Origin: Paraprevotella clara YIT 11840
Lineage (GTDB): Bacteria; Bacteroidota; Bacteroidia; Bacteroidales; Bacteroidaceae
Reading direction: 5' to 3'
Length of the DNA stretch: 64,000 nucleotides
NCBI RefSeq assembly: GCF_000233955.1
Contig: NZ_JH376616.1
Span: 62,001-126,000 of the forward strand
The notes below the pieces were generated by a model, which saw only the letters and a list, made by a program, of their open reading frames with translations, made no database searches and had not been told where the DNA came from. The position numbers and the translations under genes are program-made. Shown here one piece after another: positions 36,563-45,277 of the stretch (positions are counted from its first letter, which is position 1; every line of letters begins with the position of its first letter).

Positions 36563-38806
36563 TTATTGCTGGAAACGCTTGAATGCACGCAAATAATGCC
36601 TCAAGTCACTGAGCAACTCTTGCGTCTCCTGCAACAGGTTCAGATAAACCAAAGAAACTTTCAAGCCTTGCGACAAATCCATCTGTATGCGGTCTTCCTG
36701 CGCCCGGCGCATCTCGGAAAGCTGCTGCTTGTAAGCCTCTTCTTCGACCAGCAACGCGTCGATATGCTCATAGTCCCGGTCTTCCACGATACGTTCGCTC
36801 CGCATCAGGTAATCCACTATCTTTTTCTTGACCGGCAGAATCTCCTCTATGCACTCTCTCGAAAGCGGATTGAAATTATTGTCCACATGCTCCTTGCAAG
36901 GCTCGGACATACGTTTCAGGCAATAAAGCATTTGCTCTCCGCTGTTGGAAGCCAAATGGAACCATGTGTTCTTTTCCAAAGAAATCCGCTTGTCGATGCG
37001 GCGCATGCCCACCAATTCCCTTTGGCGCAGTTTTTTACGGCGCGATTTCTCAGCGTCTATACGTTTCACCGCACGGCGCAACGTCTTCAAGTCTTCGTCT
37101 ACGAATCCGTTGACCACATCTTCATACGTCTTCCAAACGAAATCCAGCATCTCCTGCTGGGTGGCGCAAACATGCTTCTTCAGCAAGTCCCAGCATTCCG
37201 CCTTGTCTTTCGCATTCATAATACCCTTAAAGAGTTGTTCCTCGTAATCGGTCTCGTCCTTCCGTTTTGTTGAGAAGTTACTTTTAATCAGGATGAACAC
37301 GGCCACAAAGACAAACAAGGCCATCACCACCGCACCACCGTAATACATAGCAATCGTGACCAACGCACAGGCTGAGAAAGCAATACCGGCCGTAAGGAAC
37401 CATCCGCCGATGACGTTCAGCACGCCCGTGATGCGGAACACCGCGCTTTCGCGCGACCATGCACGGTCGGCCAAAGAAGACCCCATGGCCACGATGAAAG
37501 TCACGTAGGTGGTAGAAAGAGGTAATTTCAACGATGTCCCCAATGCTATCAGCAGACCGGAAAGCACGAGGTTGATAGAAGCACGCACCAAGTCGAATGC
37601 CGCTCCCTGAGCCAAAATAGCCTCATCTTTGTTAAAACGGGCGTCAATCCATCGCACCAAAGGTTTTGGGGTATATTTGGAAAAGAACTCGTTCACATTG
37701 TTCGCCCCTCTCACGATGCTGCGCGCCACGCGTGAAGAACCGAACATCTCTTCGCCTTCGTCTTGACGCGACAAATCCACGGAAGTCTTCACCACATTCT
37801 GCGCCTTTTTCGACGTAGCCAAGGCATAGACCATCACCACACCGGAAAGAAACAGGAAAATAAACGGTGTTTTGGCACTTTCATTCAGCGAACTCATCAT
37901 AAAAGTATCGGCCTGCCCGGCACCGTTTGCGGCAAAATCCTGATAAGCCGAATAAGCAGCCAACGGCACACCGACGAAATTCACCAGGTCGTTTCCGGCA
38001 AAAGCCAAAGCCAAGGCAAAAGTACCCATAAAAATTACAATCTTGAATACATTGATTTTGCACCAATGGAACACCTGCATCAAGACGGTGCTTACCACGA
38101 AACACCCGCCCACCAGATACATCGTATTTTCTTTTATCCATGCGTTATATTCCGGAGTCATGAACGAACTGTCCTTCAATCCTTTCAGTAAAGCAAAATA
38201 AAGGATACACGTGGTGGCAATCCCCCCGAAAAGCCCTATTTTCCATTTCAACTTGGAAGTATAGTTAAACGTAAAAATCAAACGGGACAACCATTGTACC
38301 ACCGTTCCGAAGATAAAAGCCACTGCCACGGAAAGGAATATACCCAAAATCACAGAAAGGGCCTTGTCCGTATTCAACAGATCGGCAAAGCCCAAAAGCC
38401 CGGTCTCGTCCGTGGCTATTTTCAACAACGAAAGGATGAACGTACCGCCCAACAATTCAAAAACCATAGAGACGGTGGTAGACGTAGGCATTCCCAACGT
38501 GTTGAAGACATCCAGCAATACCACATCCGTCACCATGACTGCCAGGAAAATACAAAGCAAGTCGTTGAAACTGAACATCTGCGGTTGGAAAATCCCATGC
38601 CGCGCAATGTCCATCATACCGTTACTCATCGTAGCTCCCACAAACACCCCGATCGATGCGATAATCAAGATGGTGCGAAAGCGTGCGACCTTCGCTCCGA
38701 TAGCCGAGTTCAGAAAGTTCACGGCATCATTACTCACACCGACCACCAAGTCGAAAACGGCCAGCATGAACAGGAACACGATAAAACTAAAATAAACAAT
38801 TTCCAT
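36563..38806 (-). CDS. PiT-family inorganic phosphate transporter with C-terminal PhoU-like region
   Basis: 747 residues from the ATG at 38806 (MEIVYFSFIVFLFML). About 10-12 membrane spans in two PHO4 repeats: VVGVSNDAVNFLNSAIGAKVA and SLKLPLSTTYVTFIVAMGSSLADRAW hold the phosphate/cation signatures. A cytoplasmic helical tail of ~220 residues (RAVKRIDAEKSRRKKLRQREL, ECIEEILPVKKKIVDYL) resembles PhoU/DUF47. Imports phosphate with H+ or Na+. Next to ppk, ppx and a phosphate-type porin, it forms a phosphate uptake and storage neighbourhood. Confidence 0.9.
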   Translation of the reverse strand: MEIVYFSFIVFLFMLAVFDLVVGVSNDAVNFLNSAIGAKVARFRTILIIASIGVFVGATMSNGMMDIARHGIFQPQMFSFNDLLCIFLAVMVTDVVLLDVFNTLGMPTSTTVSMVFELLGGTFILSLLKIATDETGLLGFADLLNTDKALSVILGIFLSVAVAFIFGTVVQWLSRLIFTFNYTSKLKWKIGLFGGIATTCILYFALLKGLKDSSFMTPEYNAWIKENTMYLVGGCFVVSTVLMQVFHWCKINVFKIVIFMGTFALALAFAGNDLVNFVGVPLAAYSAYQDFAANGAGQADTFMMSSLNESAKTPFIFLFLSGVVMVYALATSKKAQNVVKTSVDLSRQDEGEEMFGSSRVARSIVRGANNVNEFFSKYTPKPLVRWIDARFNKDEAILAQGAAFDLVRASINLVLSGLLIALGTSLKLPLSTTYVTFIVAMGSSLADRAWSRESAVFRITGVLNVIGGWFLTAGIAFSACALVTIAMYYGGAVVMALFVFVAVFILIKSNFSTKRKDETDYEEQLFKGIMNAKDKAECWDLLKKHVCATQQEMLDFVWKTYEDVVNGFVDEDLKTLRRAVKRIDAEKSRRKKLRQRELVGMRRIDKRISLEKNTWFHLASNSGEQMLYCLKRMSEPCKEHVDNNFNPLSRECIEEILPVKKKIVDYLMRSERIVEDRDYEHIDALLVEEEAYKQQLSEMRRAQEDRIQMDLSQGLKVSLVYLNLLQETQELLSDLRHYLRAFKRFQQ

Positions 38807-38970
38807 AAAGTTAAAAATATGTGTTGATAATTCTTTGGGTGCAAAATTACAGACGCGAGATGTAAGGTGTGTGTCATTCATGTTAAGATTATGTTACAAT
38901 CCGACAGAAATCACTTTGCAATTCTTTATAACACTGAAAGAGAGAGACTTGAATCTCTAGAAAAAATCTC

Positions 38971-39045
38971 CGCACAAACGAAAATCAATCTCAGCCGAAT
39001 GAAAAATCGTTTGGCTGAGATTGATTTTTCGTTTGGCGCACAAAA
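38971..39045. repeat. Dispersed palindromic repeat, copy C
   Basis: Left arm AAACGAAAATCAATCTCAGCC (38976-38996, in two words) pairs with GGCTGAGATTGA-TTTTTCGTTT (39013-39034) with one unmatched T. The right side ends in TTTGGCGCACAAA, mirrored on the left by CGCACAAA. Lies between the divergent phosphate transporter and porin genes. Confidence 0.75.
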
Positions 39046-39111
39046 TCCGGCAGGTTTCAGGAAGGGGGCGAAAAAAGCTGTTGTCCCGGAATATTATAAG
39101 TATTTTTGAGT

Positions 39112-39119
39112 TAACTTTG
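39112..39119 (+). promoter_or_regulatory. -7 element of the porin gene
   Basis: TAACTTTG fits TAnnTTTG, 22 bases before the porin start. Confidence 0.6.
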
Positions 39120-39141
39120 CAGCCGGAAAATAAAACGTACG

Positions 39142-40245
39142 ATGAAAAAGGTATTTCTTTTTATAGCCGGTGCCTGGATGGCATGGGCAAACCATGCTGA
39201 AGGAAATAAAGGCAAATGGTGGCAAGATATCAAGCAAAACACGACATTCGGCGGCTACGTCATCGGTAAGGCTGCATTCAACGACCAGGATTTGGATAAT
39301 AAAAACGAATCGCATTCCACCTTCGACATCCGCCTCATCCGGGCATACGTCAACGGCAAAGTCTGGGATTTCAAATACGGGCTTCAAATGGAAATGAACG
39401 GCGTATCCGGAAGCAGTGCGGAGAAAGGGCCTCGCGTATTGGACGCTTGGGCGGAATGGGAAAAATACTCTTTCGTCAAAGTAAAGTTCGGCCAGTTCAA
39501 ACGTGGCTTCACCTTCGAGAATCCCATGAATCCTTGGGATATAGGTTTCGGGGCATACTCCCAGGCTACGACGATGCTGGCAGGCATGAACGACCGCGTA
39601 GGGGAACATTCCTGCAACGGACGCGACTTGGGACTTCAAGTGCAAGGCGATTTGTTCAAATCTCCCGACGACGGTCACAACTGGCTGCATTACCAATTAG
39701 GAGTGTACAATGGTCAAGGGGTGAACCACGCTGACCGTAATGACAACAAAGACCTCATCGGCGGACTTTGGCTCTCGCCCATAAAGGACTTGTGCATCGG
39801 TGCTTTCGGATGGGCCGGGGAATACAGCAAGGATGTCAACGGTAGGAAAATCACCGTAGACCGCAACCGTATGGCTTTCGGCGTGAAATACGAATCGCGC
39901 TGGACCGTGCGCGGGGAATACGTAACCAGCCAGGGACACAAGATTTCGGACTACCATGTGGCTGACGACGGGACGACGAGCGTCAGCGGAAAGGACAAGG
40001 CAGACGGCTGGTATGCCACAGTGGGAGCCCCCGTCACCTCAAGATGCAAAATATACGGCAAATGGGATGTCTATCGCGACCGGAAGGACAATGCAAGCCG
40101 GAAAAGCATCTACAACGTGGCCGTAAACTACTATTTCTATAAAAACCTGAAGATACAGGCCCTTTACGGTTTCGTGGAAGACAAAACATACGTCGGAGAC
40201 CAACATTACAACACCGGAGAAATCCAGTTGTACTGGCGTTTCTGA
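39142..40245 (+). CDS. Phosphate-selective porin O/P-like outer-membrane protein
   Basis: 367 residues. Signal peptide, then TFGGYVIGKAAFNDQD and DIRLIRAYVNGKVWDFKYGLQMEMNG, followed by a regular succession of amphipathic beta strands ending in the aromatic QLYWRF, as expected for a 16-stranded porin of the OprO/OprP family. Probably passes phosphate or other anions through the outer membrane. Divergent from the PiT transporter gene, which supports the phosphate role. In Bacteroidales this family is not always phosphate-specific. Confidence 0.85.
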   Translation: MKKVFLFIAGAWMAWANHAEGNKGKWWQDIKQNTTFGGYVIGKAAFNDQDLDNKNESHSTFDIRLIRAYVNGKVWDFKYGLQMEMNGVSGSSAEKGPRVLDAWAEWEKYSFVKVKFGQFKRGFTFENPMNPWDIGFGAYSQATTMLAGMNDRVGEHSCNGRDLGLQVQGDLFKSPDDGHNWLHYQLGVYNGQGVNHADRNDNKDLIGGLWLSPIKDLCIGAFGWAGEYSKDVNGRKITVDRNRMAFGVKYESRWTVRGEYVTSQGHKISDYHVADDGTTSVSGKDKADGWYATVGAPVTSRCKIYGKWDVYRDRKDNASRKSIYNVAVNYYFYKNLKIQALYGFVEDKTYVGDQHYNTGEIQLYWRF

Positions 40246-40339
40246 CCACTGCAAACGGAGGCAAAACAGAAATAAAACGGCTTTCCTAATGGTTATATGC
40301 CGGGAATCTCCTATTTTTGCAACCAAATCGACCCATAAT

Positions 40340-41761
40340 ATGAAAAGAAGTTTTTATTTTATCCCTGTATGGGCTGTCATGGCTTTCGCATTTCTTTCGT
40401 GCGGCGAAGACCGTACGTATGAGTTTCTGGCCAAGACGGAAGTGGATAATTGGATTGAAGCGCAAATGCGGGAAATATACCTTTACTACCGGGAAATCCC
40501 CCAACTGGAAACGGAAGATTACTTCTCTCCCGCCGAAGAGTTTTTCCCGAAGCTTCTGGCTTCGCAGGACAAATATTCTTATATAGAAGTACCCACGGAG
40601 ACGGATGCAGCCACGGGTATAAAGCTCCGCAACGCCATTCAAACCGTAACTTACGGTTTCGATTTCGTATTGACCGACGACCCGACGGGAAGTTCCAGAC
40701 AAGTGGCACGCGTGTTGCAAGTGTTGCCCCAATCTCCGGCTGCCGCAATCGGACTGCAACGGGGCGACTTTATCACAAAAGTCAACGGAAACAATGTCAG
40801 CAGTAAAAATACCGGCCTTCTGGAAAACGGGAGTGGAACGGTACTCACGGTTTCCACCCTTTCGGCCGACGAGGAGACCGGTGAATTGGTTTGGGACGAT
40901 GAAGCGACAGAACTTACACTTCCGGCTGCCGTCCACATGGAAAACAATCCCCTCTTCCTTTACAAGGTCATCGAGCAGGACGGAAGGAAAACCGGTTATC
41001 TGGTATATAATGAATTCAAGGCAGGCATAAACGACGGCGACGCATCCTATCTGGAACAAATGCTGCAAATATTCCAATGGTTCAAACAACAAGGAGTGAC
41101 CGATTTTATCCTGGACCTGCGGTACAACCAAGGCGGACAGGTGACTTGCGCACAGCTTTTGGCCTCTTTGCTGGCTCCTGCCGGCAGTCTGGGACAGGAA
41201 TTCGCCCGTTTTGAATTCAACGACAAACGGCAAGACTCGAACTACAGCCTGAACTTTCTCACGGAATACGCGAATTATAATCTGAACCTGAACCGGCTTT
41301 TCATCATTTCGGGATTGTACACCGCTTCGGCATCGGAAATGATGGTGAACTGCCTGCGCCCTTACATGACAGTCAACCTTTTGGGCACAAAAACCTTGGG
41401 TAAAAATGTGGCGATGACACGTATCGACAGTCCATACGGCTTCGTCATGTATCCGGTAACCTCCACCGTGCTCAACAAAGAAGGGCAGTCGGACTACGCC
41501 AACGGCTTCACCCCTGAGTATATCATATCCGAACTCAACTATTATCCATGGTATGAACTGGGTGATCCGAACGAACTTCTCCTGAAAAATGCACTGCAAT
41601 GGATGGCCGGCGGCGTACCGTCGGATGCGGAAAACGTCAGCGAACCCGAAGAACCGGAAACTCCGGAGAGTCCGGCTTCCCTCCGCCTACCCCGCAAACC
41701 GGCATTCGGTTATTCTTCCATCCTCGGCAAAAAAGCTCCGGCGGCAATCTTGCCCGAATAA
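40340..41761 (+). CDS. S41 family peptidase lipoprotein with PDZ domain
   Basis: 473 residues from the ATG at 40340, which gives a lipoprotein signal ending FAFLSC. A helical N-domain follows, then PDZ (RVLQVLPQSPAAAIGLQRGDFITKVNG, in pieces), then the S41 catalytic core: DFILDLRYNQGGQ, the serine in YTASASEMM and the lysine in TLGKNVA. Processes C-termini of exported proteins, or acts as an envelope protease. TATTTTTG (40312-40319) is a likely -7 box 20 bases before the start. Confidence 0.9.
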   Translation: MKRSFYFIPVWAVMAFAFLSCGEDRTYEFLAKTEVDNWIEAQMREIYLYYREIPQLETEDYFSPAEEFFPKLLASQDKYSYIEVPTETDAATGIKLRNAIQTVTYGFDFVLTDDPTGSSRQVARVLQVLPQSPAAAIGLQRGDFITKVNGNNVSSKNTGLLENGSGTVLTVSTLSADEETGELVWDDEATELTLPAAVHMENNPLFLYKVIEQDGRKTGYLVYNEFKAGINDGDASYLEQMLQIFQWFKQQGVTDFILDLRYNQGGQVTCAQLLASLLAPAGSLGQEFARFEFNDKRQDSNYSLNFLTEYANYNLNLNRLFIISGLYTASASEMMVNCLRPYMTVNLLGTKTLGKNVAMTRIDSPYGFVMYPVTSTVLNKEGQSDYANGFTPEYIISELNYYPWYELGDPNELLLKNALQWMAGGVPSDAENVSEPEEPETPESPASLRLPRKPAFGYSSILGKKAPAAILPE

Positions 41762-41788
41762 AATCCTGTATATCAAAAAGACAAACAG

Positions 41789-42454
41789 ATGACGAATATT
41801 TTAGTTTCGGAAGATATCCGGACGGTATGTCCGGAGTTTGTAGGTGCAGCCTTGGAAGCACATATCACCAATACGCCCTACTCCGCTCCGCTATGGGAGG
41901 AAATCAAGGCGTTCCAAACCGATTATTGCAGAAAATACACCACGGAGTCCATTAAGGAAATGCCTCCTATACAAGCCACCCGCTCCGTTTATAAACGCTG
42001 TGGAAAAGACCCGAGCCGTTACCGCCCTTCGTCGGAAGCCTTGGTGCGCCGCATGCTGCGGGGATTGGACTTATACCAAATAGACACGGCTGTGGATTTA
42101 ATCAATCTGGCTTCCATTGCCTACGGTTACTCCATCGGCGGATTCGATGCCGGGAAAATAGTCGGCGACACGCTTGTTTTGGGCATCGGGCGCGAAGGGG
42201 AAGCTTACGAAGGCATCGGGAGAGGCCCGTTGAACATCACCGGACTGCCGGTTTACCGCGACAACCAAGGCGGAATCGGCACCCCCACGAGCGACCATGA
42301 ACGCACGAAACTCACCCTGTCCACCACCCACCTGTTGGCATTGGTCAACGGATACGACGGCAACCGCGAACAAGTGCTGGCCTGCGCAGAGTACATGCAG
42401 GAGTTGTTAAAGAAATATGCCGGTTCGGACGGGGGAGACATCACACTTTATTAA
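41789..42454 (+). CDS. B3/B4 tRNA-binding-domain protein
   Basis: 221 residues. Shows the B3/B4 domain known from the phenylalanyl-tRNA synthetase beta subunit: PPIQATRSVYKRCGKDPSRYRPSSEALVRR is split over two helices, followed by AVDLINLASIAYGYSIGGFD. Stand-alone versions are widespread in bacteria; an editing or tRNA/amino-acid binding role is presumed but not proven. 27 bases behind the S41 gene, so possibly co-transcribed. Confidence 0.88.
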   Translation: MTNILVSEDIRTVCPEFVGAALEAHITNTPYSAPLWEEIKAFQTDYCRKYTTESIKEMPPIQATRSVYKRCGKDPSRYRPSSEALVRRMLRGLDLYQIDTAVDLINLASIAYGYSIGGFDAGKIVGDTLVLGIGREGEAYEGIGRGPLNITGLPVYRDNQGGIGTPTSDHERTKLTLSTTHLLALVNGYDGNREQVLACAEYMQELLKKYAGSDGGDITLY

Positions 42455-42487
42455 GTTTCTGGAAAAAGGAGAAAACGGAACGGATGG

Positions 42488-43768
42488 TCAGTAATACGTA
42501 ATGGTTTGCTTTTCTTTGAAAAAGAGCACACCGTTGACAAACACCACGCGTTCCGTCCAGTTGCCGCAACTGTCGGTTTTCACTTCCTTGATTTCCGCGT
42601 CCTTGTATTCCCAACTTTTACCACCGTAACCGAACCTGAAACTCATGGCCGAAGGAAGCGATCCGTCTTGCCTGTAACGATAGGTTATGTCATACCTTTC
42701 GCCATCCCCGAAATCCACGAAAAGAGGTGCGTTCCGGCTATGGGTAATATTGAAGGGAACGCCGTTCATGTTCAAGGCATAATCACACTCTATAAGGCCG
42801 TGTCCGCTTTCTCCGTCCTCATAGCTTCCCCGATAAGTGATGCCGAATTTCCCCTCCTTACGTGTGTAGGCAGCACGGAAAGGCTGTCCATTCCGTTCAC
42901 CTTCCGCCAAGACATCGCTACCGTCCGAGGCAAATATGTATTTCTCTATGAGTTTCATGTTCCCGTCGTAATTCTCATAAACAGCCAGATTGCCGTCCGG
43001 CGAGAAATACAATGACTTGAACATATTGCGCAACGGATGGGAACCATTTGTGTCTTTGTCCATGGTTTTCAGGAAATCCTCCCTATATGCACGCACATAT
43101 CCCACTTCCTTGACATTCCCCCGGAGTTGGAAAAGATTCCGCTCGGCCACAGGCACATCCTCACGGTGCAGACTTTGCTGCACCTCAAGCAGGCGGTCGT
43201 AAGCACGCAGCACGCCTCCTTCGGCCACCACAAACTCGTACGGCTCCCTCAACGGACGGCTTCCTTCCACCTGTAAAGCAAGTGATTCATTGCTGACGTA
43301 TGGATAAAGGCTGTGCGTGAACGTGATACCATTGTTACGGGGCACGCCGACATACACATAACTCGCCTGACTGCCTTGACCGCCTTGGCTGTCCGGCTCG
43401 ACAAAATCAGTAAGTTGCAATACCACATATCCCTCCTTTTCGGACAACGTGGCCGTGGAATAAGACACGGGAGCCGGTGCCTTGCCGATATAATCGCCCA
43501 ACATGGCACGTGAAAATTCCCCATGAGCCGTTTTCCGTAGATACTTTGCAGGCACGCACCCCGAGACAATCGGGGTCTTAAACTCCATCCATCCGTCACC
43601 TGTCTCCCATGCCGTGAAACTATTCATAGTACCAACCTTCCCGACCACCTCACCCGCAGCCGGATATTGGTACACATCGATATTCTCTTTCGTAACCACA
43701 TAATAATCTTGCGCCCGAAGCGGGACGACACCAACAAGAAGCATCCCCAAAAATATTTTCGTCTTCAT
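42488..43768 (-). CDS. Secreted protein with N-terminal SH3-like domain, unknown function
   Basis: 426 residues. Signal peptide (ends VVPLRAQ). The first ~80 residues (YVVTKENIDVYQYPAAGEVVGKVG, FTAWETGDGWMEFK) fit a bacterial SH3 fold that often binds cell wall. The remainder contains RHS-like tyrosine/aspartate turns (ENYDGNMKLIEKY, YRYRQDGSLPSAMSFRFGY, DSCGNWTERVVFVNG) typical of periplasmic beta-rich repeats. No catalytic motif. Monocistronic. Confidence 0.7.
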   Translation of the reverse strand: MKTKIFLGMLLVGVVPLRAQDYYVVTKENIDVYQYPAAGEVVGKVGTMNSFTAWETGDGWMEFKTPIVSGCVPAKYLRKTAHGEFSRAMLGDYIGKAPAPVSYSTATLSEKEGYVVLQLTDFVEPDSQGGQGSQASYVYVGVPRNNGITFTHSLYPYVSNESLALQVEGSRPLREPYEFVVAEGGVLRAYDRLLEVQQSLHREDVPVAERNLFQLRGNVKEVGYVRAYREDFLKTMDKDTNGSHPLRNMFKSLYFSPDGNLAVYENYDGNMKLIEKYIFASDGSDVLAEGERNGQPFRAAYTRKEGKFGITYRGSYEDGESGHGLIECDYALNMNGVPFNITHSRNAPLFVDFGDGERYDITYRYRQDGSLPSAMSFRFGYGGKSWEYKDAEIKEVKTDSCGNWTERVVFVNGVLFFKEKQTITYY

Positions 43769-43947
43769 ATCTCACATCAGCTCCACATAAATTTGTTTAT
43801 CCGAATAAAGGAAACATTGTGGCAAACGTGCCAACCCCATCGCGTCGACAAGGATTCAAACCATCACGGCCACGCTCCCAAAGGTTAAAGTTACAGAGAT
43901 TTATCATACGGCAGACTGCTTTCCGGGAAAAAAATGCGCTTCCAAGG

Positions 43948-43990
43948 GAAAATATTCGGTTAGAACCGAAGAAACTAACCGAATATTTTC
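43948..43990. terminator. Strong inverted repeat, terminator of the 44033 gene
   Basis: GAAAATATTCGGTTAG (43948-43963) and CTAACCGAATATTTTC (43975-43990) are perfect 16-bp arms around an 11-base loop, 42 bases behind the - strand gene ending at 44033. The rest of the gap 43769-44032 has no gene; a tRNA-like remnant is discussed in the findings. Confidence 0.7.
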
Positions 43991-44032
43991 GCTTGGTTAC
44001 GCCAACACACATTAAAGTCCCCACTTATAAAT

Positions 44033-45277
44033 CTACCGTACCAATGAATAGCCTTTCATGCTCACCGAATAAGAGGGGAAGAAAGTGATACCGATGTTCA
44101 CGTTCATGTCCGTGGCAAAACCGCCTTTCGTACCGGGCTTCATGGGCGGCATTCTACGCACAAACGCAAGGGCGGCCTCATCCAGATGTTGGAGGACACG
44201 CTTCTTCAAACCTACATTCGTCACCTGTCCCGAAGACGAAATCCTCGCTGTCACGATTATTTCACCATAGCCCGCCGTGGCAATGGCCGGTCGGCGGGGG
44301 CGCGGATTCCGTTGAAGATAACGCTTGCCCTCGTCGGTCAACATCGGTGGTTCCACCACATTCGACAACCGCTCCCGCTCGTCATATTCGGCTTTGACCG
44401 TGTGATACAAATCTTTGGCAGGCTCGTACCCCTTGACCACAAGGCGATCCAAGATAATGAGGGCATCGGTGATGCTTGCACGTCCGCTTTCCCCATTCTT
44501 ATAATAATAGGTGTTGTATTTGCTGCTCCTCTGCATCTTCTTCACATCGTCTTCCCCCGTACCCCGCCCGTAATAATACAGTTCGGCAAGCGTCAAAAGT
44601 TCGGATTCGGTATACTTGGCCTCATCCTTCGTAAGGTAATCGAAAGCCTTGCCGTAATCCACCGGCACCACTTTACCTTCGGCGTATATCATGCCCAATG
44701 TACCTGCCATAGCATCCACACCGTTATTGTAAATCAAGTCCATCCCGTACACCGACATTTCATATTGTCCCGATTTCCAATGATAAACCGTTGTCAGCCA
44801 TAGAGCATACATGCAATCGGAATCCATTTGGAAGGCTTTCTGGTATTCGGCCATCGCTTCTTCTCCCTTTCCTTCCCTTTGGTACATTTCGCCGCGATAG
44901 CAGTGTGCCAACGGACACTTGGCCTGTATGCCCTTGGCGAACATGTTCATGGCTATCCGGCGGTCGGCTTTCACGCCGCGCCCGTGGGCGTACAAGTCGC
45001 CAAGCACGGCCATGGCTAAGCCTTCGCCTTGCTTGGCAGCCCGCTGGAGTTTGGGTACAGCGTCCTCATAGTTCTTCAAAAGGCAATCTGCGAGTCCCAT
45101 ATTCAAGTCGAAGTTTTTCGTGTCATATCCTATCAATTCGGAATAAGCTTCCGGATAGACGAACGACATGGGGAGGTTCTCTCCTTCTTCCTGCGCCACG
45201 CCCTTTCCCACAAACAGTATGCACATCAAAAACGTCAGGCACAGCCTTGTCCTTATTCTCAAAGTTTTCATGGTCAT
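44033..45277 (-). CDS. Sel1-repeat protein with TonB C-terminal domain
   Basis: 414 residues. Signal peptide (ends GKGVAQ). The central part carries Sel1/TPR-like repeats (AAKQGEGLAMAVLGDLYAHGRGVKADRRIAM, split by helices; LAELYYYGRGTGEDD). The C-terminus (IIVTARISSSGQVTNVGLKKRVLQHLDEAALAFVRRMP, in pieces) is a TonB/TolA-type C-domain. Such proteins may bridge the periplasm and outer-membrane transporters. The start overlaps the stop of the WG-repeat gene by 4 bases, so the two are translationally coupled and probably work together. Confidence 0.82.
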   Translation of the reverse strand: MTMKTLRIRTRLCLTFLMCILFVGKGVAQEEGENLPMSFVYPEAYSELIGYDTKNFDLNMGLADCLLKNYEDAVPKLQRAAKQGEGLAMAVLGDLYAHGRGVKADRRIAMNMFAKGIQAKCPLAHCYRGEMYQREGKGEEAMAEYQKAFQMDSDCMYALWLTTVYHWKSGQYEMSVYGMDLIYNNGVDAMAGTLGMIYAEGKVVPVDYGKAFDYLTKDEAKYTESELLTLAELYYYGRGTGEDDVKKMQRSSKYNTYYYKNGESGRASITDALIILDRLVVKGYEPAKDLYHTVKAEYDERERLSNVVEPPMLTDEGKRYLQRNPRPRRPAIATAGYGEIIVTARISSSGQVTNVGLKKRVLQHLDEAALAFVRRMPPMKPGTKGGFATDMNVNIGITFFPSYSVSMKGYSLVR

